Shown here one piece after another: positions 13,101 through 22,009 of a stretch of DNA of 64,000 nt (within the stretch, counting starts at the first letter, position 1; each line of letters begins with the position of its first letter). A program made the translations under genes and the position numbers. The stretch is from Lepisosteus oculatus. Lineage: Eukaryota > Chordata > Actinopteri > Semionotiformes > Lepisosteidae. Below the pieces are notes generated by a model. It was not told the DNA's origin. It saw nothing but the letters and a program-made list of their open reading frames with translations, and ran no database searches. Where the stretch lies: contig NC_090718.1 of assembly GCF_040954835.1 (NCBI RefSeq), positions 11,237,532 through 11,301,531 on the forward strand, in the 5' to 3' direction.

Positions 13101-13589
13101 TTTGTTGAAACCAACTGCTTGTCTTCTTTGGAGTAATGGCTGCATGATAATATAAAACTGAGAGCAGTAACCAAAAGGGCAACATGGATCCAATACTGTC
13201 CTCTCACTTAAACTTTCTCATGTCCTAGTAATTTCTTACATGAACACATCTGCTGCATGACTAATTAGAAGTACAAAGGTACTAAACTGAGTGTGTGATA
13301 AATGTTTAAAGAGGAAAAATGTCTTCTGGGTGCAGTGTTAAGATAAATCAGGTGACAGAACAGTAGGTGTCCTACTATAAACTTAAGACCCCACAGCTCA
13401 CCTCCATATTTCTGAATTCTCTCATTCATATTCCCGTGGCCCTCAAATATTGTTAAAAGGCAATGGAAAAAAACGATTTTGAAACCTGTAACTCATGGAT
13501 GCTTCTCAAAACGTGCGCGATTGCATCCAGGAAAAGCCAAGAAAAAAAAGTTACCTGCCCCGTCAGTCTGTACCCACGCCCACTTGAAT

Positions 13590-15375
13590 GACATCTCTCG
13601 CAGGCCACGCCCCGCACACCTGTTCGCCGGCTTCTGCGAGAGAGAAGGGAGCTGGGTGAGTTTGTTCCGCGTTTTCTGTGGTTATTTTTTAATTTTTCGT
13701 TAGTATTTGAATTTAAATAAAATTTAACTAATGCAGTTATATAGTCTACACCTCACAGGAGAAAGGGGTAAAACACGTATTTTCGATAGGGGCTAAATTG
13801 CATTTGTAATGTCTTCTCCCCCGATTCTCTTGTTTTTAACAAGCCACTTGTTTTACACAGATAACATATTTCTTTTACACCGAAGAAAAGCTCTTTTGTA
13901 GCCGTAAAGACTATTGGCTTTTATGTGAGTTTCTTTATCTTAATCTTTATTAAACACCTCTTCTCTCAAAATTAAGCGTGCGCAAAACCGAAATTAGCCA
14001 ACCTAGAACTGCACTTCTTCATTATATTCCAGAGTATGGTAGGTGATTATGTCCTTATATTCGTGATAAACATTTGACTTGCAAAGAATACTTCTCAGTT
14101 TAAATAGTATTCCAATTCTTAATCCTGCTTTTTTGTGTGTGTTTTCAGTTTAGGATCTTCGGGCAAAACATGGTTCGCATTAAATAATGGGAGTATAAAC
14201 GTAAGTATAAACACTTTATTCGTTTCTTTATCCGCATCTTACTGAAAACATTTCTGTTTTATCTATCTTGGTGTTTGCTTCTAAGAAACCTTGCTTTAAA
14301 TGATCGTCTAAATGTTTTCTTGTGTTTTCCAGTTGGGCGTCTTCGGGCAGGACAAGCTTGGCTCAGGTGCTGCAATTATCTATGTGAGTATAAACCCTTT
14401 TATTCTTTTACACGTATCACATTGAAGTATACTAAATACTGCAATTCCCGCAAATTATTGTTGGAAAACGTGATGCACCTTTTGAAAAGGAGACTCAGAC
14501 TAGGCAGTATTAGATTAGATTTCTCCAAGGCAGATACGGTTCTGAAGCGACAAAAAAAAACTATCGGCCTCCTGTTTATTGAAAGCAATTTCTGCTAAAA
14601 CTGCGATCACATTTGCTTTTTCGATGCGCAAAATACAGATTCAGAAAAAAACGTTTTGGCTTCCAAATTGCTTCACAACCATTAAGATTACAGAGCTTAT
14701 AAAGATATGGATTCGTTTCTCATGCGTTAATTCAGGTCTTTCAGAAAAAGAACATGCTAACCAGAATGGAAGAAAAACAGTAGAATGTGGTAGTTCTGTC
14801 TAATCGACACATGTAGCTGTATTGATTGTATGTTGCTTAGGTACTCTACACACTTCAATACCCTGTTAAACAGGAACATGTCCCGTTACCCAGGCTAAGC
14901 GCTTTATTCCAAGCTCAGCTCATACGGATTTCTGTTGTTTTGCAGGAAATGCAACAAAGTTCCAGTCTTCATTCTGGTCGCTGCCTCGACAGATTCCTTG
15001 GAGAACCAGTAACGTGCCGTATGTTTCTGTGCTTTTCCATGTAGTTGCGTGCAACTCTTTTCGTACCCTTTTTACTTGTAAAAGCATTTAGCGTAAATGT
15101 ATCCGTGCTTTGACATTTTGTAATTTAAATCCATGTTACTTTTCACTACAGATCCTGTGCATCTGTCGTATGTAATGGCATGCGTTGTTTAATGTTGCAT
15201 GTTAATGTTTTTGTACTCTGCTTACTTGTAAAAAGTCTTTAGTGTTAATATAGCCTTGCTTTGACGCTTTGTAATTTAAGAGGTGTTAATTTTCATTTCG
15301 AATCTGTGCATAGCTCGTACTGGAATGCTTTGTTTTGTATGCAACTTTCGCTCAATAAATTGTTGATTGGAGTTT
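13590..15375 (+). pseudogene. Gene A, unit 1 copy: four-exon short transcript, frame broken
   Basis: The inferred exons are about 13,590-13,655 (donor GTGAGT), 14,149-14,200 (acceptor TTTTCAG, donor GTAAGT), 14,333-14,383 (TTTTCCAG, GTGAGT) and 14,946 to about 15,375 (acceptor TTTTGCAG). AATAAA lies at 15,354-15,359, followed by GT-rich sequence. The 5' end lies in a GC-rich patch with ACGCCCC and CACCTG. The frame that is open in unit 2 is interrupted here in exon 2, where TAA follows MVRIK. Exon 2 is also one base shorter than in unit 2. Exons 2 and 3, with their intron edges, are alike and look like an internal duplication. The product is unknown; a non-coding RNA is quite possible. Confidence 0.5.
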
Positions 15376-15406
15376 GATGTGTTTTGTTGTTTCTGTTCTC
15401 ATGCAG

Positions 15407-15445
15407 AGTTCCGTACACCCTTGGTCCTGAAAAAGCCCGGTGTTG
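15407..15445 (+). other. Possible extra 3' exon of gene A, mirrored in gene B
   Basis: The 39-base segment lies between an acceptor-like CTCATGCAG and the donor GTGAGT, just past gene A's AATAAA. On the other side of the palindrome, minus strand 16,226-16,186, a 41-base segment has an acceptor-like TTTCAAG and the donor GTAAGT. The two donors and the introns after them align. The same pairs occur in unit 2 (32,288-32,326) and unit 3 (47,756-47,794). Splicing into these exons would carry transcripts into the palindrome. Confidence 0.35.
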
Positions 15446-16186
15446 GTGAGTTTTTTGGCGGAGAGACTTTACTAACAGTTTCCGAGAAGCAATGCGAAGG
15501 GCTGTTTTTTCCTTGTTGTCACTGACCGCAAGGGGACACCCTATCGCTTTGTGACTTGGAAACTGCAGAGGCTACCCCCTTGTTAAGTCTGTCCAGATTT
15601 TCCCGCCAAAAAACTTAGTATATACCGGGGCTCTTGCAGGGCGTGGTCTCCTCCCATCAATCAAACCCAGCCCCGTCTACTCCTCTTTTTGGAGAGAGGG
15701 GCTGGGTGATTGACTGCAGCTCTAGCCAAGCCCACTCACTCCCAGCAGCAGGGGAAGGCAGGTTGGTGATGGCCGAGGTCCCTGCAGAGAGGCAGGGCTC
15801 CTGGTGTGGACTTAGAAGTCTGTTGGTTGCAAGCTGTGACTGATAGGCTGAGTCCGCCCTGGGTGCCTCCTCTCTCTCGGGCCAAAGCCACCTCCAGCCC
15901 GTCTTCCTCTCAGCTGGGAGTGAGGGGGCTTGGCTAGAGCTTCCCTCCCTTCTCCTCCCCTAGGGGCTGTACCTCGGCTCCCTCCTAGGGACCCTAACCC
16001 CCCAGAGACTATCTAAAAAGGCGGGAAAATCTGGAGCGACTTAAAAAGGGGGTAGCCCCCGCAGTTTCCAAGTCACGATGCGATAGGGTGTCCCCTTGCG
16101 GCCGTGGCGCAAAGTACAAAACAACCCATCGCATCGTTTCTCGGAAACTGATTGCTCTCTCCAGATTTTGCAGCCAAAAACTTACA
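15446..16186. repeat. Nested palindrome between genes A and B, unit 1
   Basis: The outer arms, about 160 bases each (15,446-15,607 and 16,020-16,186), are inverted and imperfect. Matching blocks include AGGGGACACCCTATCGC and GTGACTTGGAAACTGC in the left arm and their complements in the right arm. Inside are a second pair of 29-base arms (15,718-15,746 and 15,913-15,941, one mismatch or so) and a small hairpin (15,658-15,674 with 15,698-15,712). The inner ends of the outer arms are canonical E2F words, TTTTCCCGCC at 15,598-15,607 and GGCGGGAAAA at 16,020-16,029. A TATA-like TAGTATATACC sits at 15,617. It could be a bidirectional promoter, a fold-back element, or the junction of an inverted duplication. 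No target-site duplication was identified. Confidence 0.85.
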
Positions 16187-16254
16187 GAAGTGAGACACCA
16201 GCCCAGAGCAAACCCTTCCAACACACCTTGAAAAAATAGCAGACATTTCAGAAA

Positions 16255-17480
16255 ATGCAAAGCAACGTTTTTTTTTATTTCAGAATGCACAGCACATACA
16301 GTAGCAGCAGTCAACAGGAAACAGTTAAACAACATAACGACATTAAGAGCAAGATACAACACTGAATCGGTACATTACAGTCACTGTTCTCAAAAATAAA
16401 ATTTAAGGAAAAGTACACATTGTCAACAATAACTTGCCAATGCACGACGAGTTGCTGGAGTGGAAACGAGATCGACGGAGCGCTGAGGATCAGGAGCCGC
16501 AGAACTGAAGGCAAAAGAAAAAACACCAAGTTAACAAAATACGGGCTTTGCAGAATGGATCCACTTGATGTGCTAAATAAAAGTTAAACATTTAAACATG
16601 GTGCTTGAATATATATGTATATAAATACCATGAAATGCAATGAGAAAAAAAACATTAAATGAGAAAGCAAAGATAGATCCCTGTCCCGCTACTCCAAAAA
16701 ACTCCAGAACATACGTTCAGCCACATAAGAATTCAATTCCGTTGAAGAAAGCGTCTTAAGAGTTTGCTTTTTCCGTTCAACAAAAGCACAACGAAACGAA
16801 AAGCAGCAATGTAGTGAATATATGCCTGTTCCGGGTAAAAATGTGTGAAAAGCAGGCAAAATGTGTCGTCTTAACAAGTTACACAAATATTAATAGAAAA
16901 GCGGAAGGTTGGAATATAACTTACCGTTAAAAAAAAACACTTTTCATAACTGGTATCCCGTTCTTGAAATCCTTTTGGCACCTGGAGAAATAAAAAACGA
17001 ACGAATTAATCAGTTTAATCTTGACAATATTTGCATCATTTCGGAACGAAAAACGTTCTTTTAGCCCCAATCCGCCAAAGGACATTACACAGCTAAGGAC
17101 TTTAAAAAGTTAATATTAGAAGAACAACTACAGCCCCAGACACCTAGAGATACCATGTTTTAAAAACATACAATGAAAGTACAAAGCATGATAGTATAAG
17201 AACCTTTATACAAACTTTTCAAACTTCGAGAGCACGCTCCAACGGACAGGACACTCATTTCGGCGTCCTAAAACACAAAGAAAAGAAAAAACATAACAAT
17301 TAACAACAGTAGCAACAAAATACTTTTCATCTTGCTTTCCCCAAAGTGAAATTTGATTTTTTTGCACTTAAAATCAGAAAATTCGAAATAAAACGCAAAC
17401 GCACCTCGAGCCGCCCCAGCTCGTCCCGCCGCCATCTTGCCGAGCGCACCTGTGGAACAGGTGGACGGGGCGTGTCCGCT
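16255..17480 (-). CDS. Gene B, unit 1 copy: short four-exon gene, 30-residue frame
   Basis: Exon 1 (about 17,480-17,405, donor GTGCGT) holds a strong start context, GGCAAGATGGCGG, with the ATG at 17,435-17,433. Exon 2 starts at 17,267 after GTGTTTTAG. Joined, they encode MAAGRAGAAR then GRRNECPVRWSVLSKFEKFV and stop at 17,206. The 30-codon frame is the same in all three units. Two further exon-like segments follow: 16,981-16,925 (acceptor TTTCTCCAG, donor GTAAGT) and 16,504 to about 16,255 (acceptor TTGCCTTCAG, AATAAA at 16,279-16,274). Direct splicing of exon 1 to the last exon would also stay open, giving about 69-74 residues with a hydrophobic VLRLLILSAPS start. I recognise neither product. 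The start context suggests a translated housekeeping-type first exon; coding status is inference. Confidence 0.5.
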
Positions 17481-18039
17481 GAGGAAGGTCACTCTGGAGG
17501 CGGGCTCCGGTCCTGACGGACAGCTGCGGATTCTGTTACAAGGGCTTCAACACTGACGTTACTGGAGATCAGCAGAAACTTCAACTCACCAGATCATACA
17601 TAAAGCATTTGTCGGCTAAAGGATTTTCAGAAAACCTAAAACAGTAACACTCCCCTACGAGGCTGTGCTCGACGGGAACTTCTAGCTTGCGGCCAGCTGA
17701 CCGAATCAAGAGGAATGTGCTGGATAGGGACCCCTGCCGCTCCTAGTTAGGACTGCACCTCTCTTTCACTGCTAGTGCCACACCCGTCCTGCAGGTGTCT
17801 CAGTGGTATAAGGGGCTGCTTTTTAGAATTCCGTTCATTACTATTCATTCATAAAGGACTTAAACCCCCCATTTTCCCTGTTTTGGAGGGCCCCGAAAAT
17901 GGAACCCCCCAAAACGGCCGGCGTGGTAGAGAACAGCCACCTACACAAACTCACCCCGACAGCACGAGAGCTACACCCGGGGCTTAGATCTCAGACTGAC
18001 GGGGAGGCTCGGGGCTCGACTTTAACTCCCCAGCGTCTC

Positions 18040-18117
18040 TGGGAGTCGATCCAATTGTCTGGACTTTAGAAAGTGCCCGATGGGTTAGCCCACGGAGCCA
18101 CCAGGCCGGCCACGCTA
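18040..18117 (-). repeat. tRNA-like SINE head, unit 1
   Basis: Reading the minus strand, TGGCTCCGTGGG fits a polymerase III A box with one mismatch. About 50 bases on, GGATCGACTCC fits a B box with one mismatch. It is preceded by GGCCGGCCTGG. I could not fold it into a clean cloverleaf, so it is more likely a SINE head or tRNA pseudogene than a working tRNA. Copies lie at about 34,900-34,975 and 50,380-50,455. Another A-box-like word, TGTCTCAGTGGTATAAG, is on the plus strand at 17,797-17,813. Confidence 0.4.
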
Positions 18118-18119
18118 AA

Positions 18120-19180
18120 GATCGGCCATGTGACTCTCTTATTCAGTCTTAAGCCAAGTCACACTTAGGAGACGAGGCAGTTCCCCCTGTTCAGTCAGAG
18201 GGGGTAAAATGTAAAGTTTTTTTTTTTTTAAATGTCTGAAAAATTTTAAAGATAACATTTTAGAAAACTACATGAACGATTTAATTGTTCTCAATGTTTT
18301 TATGACCCGGCTGGTGTTAGGGTAGAGTATCCCTTCAGTTCCTTTATACTAATAGTTGTCACGACATGATCTGTTTATATTTCCATGGGCGTTTGACAAG
18401 GTTCCAAATCTAAGTTTTATTCCCTCAGATGAAAGATGAAAAAATCAAAAGCTATGCACGTAAATAGAATGGGAACGAGTGTATGCATAGAAAACAGAAT
18501 AGTGATAAGGATGTAATAACTAGTTTTGCAATCAGTGGCTAATCACATCACTCTTAATATTATATATAAGAAGCTAATATTCAATATTCAATAAGATAAG
18601 AGAGTTACTGTAGTCAAGTGAAAAGAGTGCAGGTGGTTAGAAAACGTTTTCTATGAATATCAGACGGCTGGCACTATTTTGAATAATTAAAAAAGTCATG
18701 AGAATTCTATATACTGTTATTCACTGGGTACAAAGGTATAAACAGGGATATACACAGTGTACAGTGATGAGGAACCACTGTCAATGAGTGATGTACAGTA
18801 CAGTAATCACAGGTGAGATTGACTGTCAGACAGTAGCAGTTTAATTCTTACTGTTAAAAGACGGGAATTCCGAAACTGTTTCTAACGCAAGGATCGCGCT
18901 AATTTCTAACCTTTTACTATTCACCAGCTGAATCCCTGGGGAAGAATAAAGTATTTTGAATTGAAATGAAAACAAATCTTAAATGTTCAATTAAAGTTGA
19001 ATAAAGTTACTTTATCAGCGGCTCAGTTGAAAATGTGGAGTGGGACTGTACTCCAAATTACTTGCGTGGGAAGGACCATTTCCAAAGCGGAGACGGCCAA
19101 CTCCAGAATCCAATCCGGGTTTTAGACGTTTCTAATTAATTAAAAGCCAGAAGCCAGGTGTGATTCATCTCGTATCAGCC
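18120..19180. other. Unit 1: stretch without a gene upstream of gene C
   Basis: AT-rich sequence with a poly-T tract near 18,220. No exon is supported. It matches unit 2 (34,980-36,035) almost base for base. Unit 3 (50,460-51,530) matches only in diverged blocks, the identity break being close to 50,460. Confidence 0.5.
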
Positions 19181-19184
19181 GTCA

Positions 19185-19245
19185 ATTGGTCTCCTTTAAA
19201 AAATGTTCTGGTAGGCGCATGTCGTCTTTAGCTTTATATAGGGGT
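19185..19245 (+). promoter_or_regulatory. Gene C promoter: CCAAT and TATA boxes, unit 1
   Basis: An inverted CCAAT box (ATTGG) lies at 19,185-19,189 and a TATA box (TTTATATAGGGG) begins at 19,233. The roughly 45-base spacing is typical of a core promoter and predicts a start near 19,262. The same arrangement is in unit 2 (ATTGG 36,039, TTTATATA 36,087). Unit 3 has TTTAAATAG near 51,583 instead. Orientation agrees with the downstream splice signals. Confidence 0.55.
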
Positions 19246-19261
19246 TTTGCAGCCAAAGGAA

Positions 19262-20140
19262 AATCATGTCGGACAAAAGTCTCTTTGTATTAGGGAAGGA
19301 ATAGCTCAAAAGTAATCGAGAGAAGGCATCTGAACTTCAGAGTAAGGAAGAAAGCAACTCGCTGGATTTTTGAAAATTCATTCGAGTTTTCAAAGAAACA
19401 TTAATTGAAAATAAACCAACAACTTGCGTACCGCTAGCAGGGGGCGAACTACAACGTATCGTTTTTGCTACTCCTTAATCCAGCTGTTTGTGTTTGTAGA
19501 CCTTGGTCAGGTATGTTCCTCGTGTTTCGGCAGGGCTCTCATTTAATGCAGTTTCTTCTCTCCAGCTCCCCAGCCTTCCTGTCCTCCACAACCGTCTGAA
19601 GGCCGAAGCGCAGCGCTCCCGTGTAGCGTGAAGCTGTGGAGATGAGCGGCGAATTCAAAGGTGAGAGAATCCGACCGGTCTCTGCTTTGCTTGCTTATCG
19701 AGACTCTTTAAACGTGAAAGCACGTCGTGTGCCTGTACTTGGGTGGGGGAATTACCCCGTGAAAATGGAGCCAAGCTTTTTTTTTTTTCTCCCCCTCTTT
19801 TTCTAAACCTTATTTCTGCCTTCAAAAAGTGGTGCTACCTTTGTATGGGCTTTGGTAAGAGGCCGAGATTTTGCACTTGAGACTGGTATTGGAACGCGAA
19901 ACGCTTTCTCTCCTGTGTTCAAGCGGCAGTTGATCCCGGGGAGCAGCCGGACTCACCTCGCAGTCCCGGGTTACCCACCGTCTCTCCGGCTGTGTCCTGA
20001 AAGAAGCGCTTCCTCTCCCGGGGCTCCAGACTGCGGACCGCCTGAGCGATGTTCAGTACTGGATATTAACAGCCAGCCGGGTTATTCCTATGCGGTTTCC
20101 TCTTGTTTAGTTATTGCAATAAACTCGTGTCCTTGGATTG
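19262..20140 (+). CDS. Gene C, unit 1 copy: two-exon gene, 29-residue frame
   Basis: Exon 1 runs from the predicted start (about 19,262) to 19,660, with ATG at 19,642-19,644 in GAGATGAGCGG and donor GTGAGA. Exon 2 begins at 19,930 (acceptor GCGGCAG) and ends near 20,140 after AATAAA at 20,118-20,123. Joined, the frame encodes MSGEFK then VDPGEQPDSPRSPGLPTVS and ends PAVS, with the stop at 19,998-20,000. The peptide is proline- and serine-rich with no signal or membrane segment. Another frame of exon 2 is open to its end (about 75 codons), so the true frame is uncertain. Unit 2 is essentially identical. I do not recognise a family. Confidence 0.45.
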
Positions 20141-20144
20141 CTTT

Positions 20145-22009
20145 TGAAAGGCTGTGTGAATTTCTCCACTTTTGATTATCCTCCCGGTTATTTTTTAATA
20201 TTCCCCTTGCAGGCTGTTAAGGGTGCTTCGTCTTCCTCTGGCGTAGTTACTGCGCAGACGTCTTTCCTGCAACTCGGCTGTAAAATACAGCCATTACTTG
20301 TATGTATCTAAAAAAATGAATCTCCACATTAAATTGGATAGCGTTTAATCTTGTTAATACTGCTCTTGGACAAAAGACTCTAACGCGAATTACAAAGTAC
20401 TGTGTGTAGAAATGGTTCATGTGTCGTTGCCAGGAACTTGAGAGAATGCAAATATGTTGGGGTGCTTGAACTTCTTTCGTGGGGCTGAGCACATCATGGG
20501 GGAGGGGGGATGATCACAGCACTTTAGGAACCAATCAGACTGTCCTCTGAAACAGCATTACACAGTTAATCATGGGCCTATGTGGTGCTGTCACACACAC
20601 ACACACCCACGATCTATGGTGCAACACTTCAGCTCTGAACGCTGTTCTCCTTTTAAGTGGAGGTTTAGAGAACAGACTCAATGGAAGCAGTTGATCTTTT
20701 AAAGATCTGTATATACTGAAAAGAAGTACTCAACTCTTCAACCATTAACTATCATTCAGTAAGAGAAAAAAATAAACTTTTGATATTCAAGGAATTAACT
20801 TTTAATGTGCATGAAATCCAACTCTGGGGCCCTTCCTTAACACAAAATATACTGTTCACTACTTTTGACAAATGTAAATCAATATGTATCTCTGTCCAGT
20901 TCCCCAAAGAGATCTGTACAGTACTCCCAGCCTGCACACAACCGACTGTAACTGCTCTTACGGTGATTGTATTTCTCAATTCTCATTAGTGCTGAGAATC
21001 ATTAACCATGGAAACAGGATCATTTCTCCGATCGATGCACATGAAAACAAATTTCATTATGTGACAAGGCTACTCAGAACCTAAACTGCTTATGTAACCA
21101 TTGCATGTCCATTTAAATGTAGTAAATTGATATTGAACATTATTATAACCTTTATATCAGTTTATTTCTCAAAAGTGAAGGTTAACCTATTCAACATCCC
21201 TCTGCGTTACACAGACAATAACTGGCCTTTTCCAGGCTCGGTTTACATTGTCCCAGAACACCTACAGTACAGTGTGTACGTACAGAAGCATGTTTAACTG
21301 CAGATACATACACATACATATATACTGATGGAAAACAGAAACTCAACACCTCCTCCTCCACACTCTGTCCCTCCCGTCTGCGTGGAACAGGCTGAAGAGT
21401 GACTCATCTGTGAGGAGGACCTGATCCCACTGCTGACGAGTCCATCACAGCCTCGTAATATGTTGCACTAAGTATTCAATGAAAACTAAATGAAAGTATG
21501 ATACTGTGAGAGTTCAGTCATCTTTTGGGTCAGTTGGTAGACAGAACTCAAGTCCAGAACACACTTTAGGCAAATTACAGTTAAAAAAAACAAGTCTTCA
21601 TTTCAGAGCGAGAAAAGTAATCAGAAAAATAAAACAGATCCTTCTGGTAGGCATATTCTTCAAAAATAGCCTCTGTATGGCAGAAGCTGGTCTACTGTGA
21701 TAAATTAAAACACAATAACAAAAAAAAAAAACCTGACACCAAAACACTCTAAAACAGATAATTCTCCTGGATCAAAATACACAATTCTTCTCAAAGCTAG
21801 AAAAATAAATTTCAATTTTCTCCCTCAAAAATAGATTCAATCTTTTCTTCTTACCAATATAAAATAAACTGCCTTATAATTGGGCGTTTCTTATATTCCT
21901 TTCTTTAATAATTAAACCCTGAATTCAGAGAGAAACTACAGTATGCATGCTTGTTAAGTCCATTTTATCTTTCCAATTTCTTCATTCTCTTTCAGTCTCT
22001 TCTACAGAG
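20145..22009. other. Unit 1: stretch without a gene
   Basis: No gene is supported. A CA microsatellite lies near 20,591-20,605 and a poly-A tract near 21,720. The stretch 20,980-21,500 corresponds to the segment that is tandemly duplicated in unit 3. Confidence 0.45.

Noticed and set aside
17775-18060. Possible working tRNA genes
   Set aside because: A-box and B-box words are present, but I could not form acceptor and anticodon stems, so they are called tRNA-like or SINE heads.
19852-20175. 107-codon plus-strand frame over gene C exon 2
   Set aside because: It starts inside the intron, and the frame shifts in unit 3. It is kept only as an alternative frame for exon 2.
20591-20605. CA repeats here and at 5,121, 37,446 and 58,369
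   Set aside because: These are ordinary short microsatellites.
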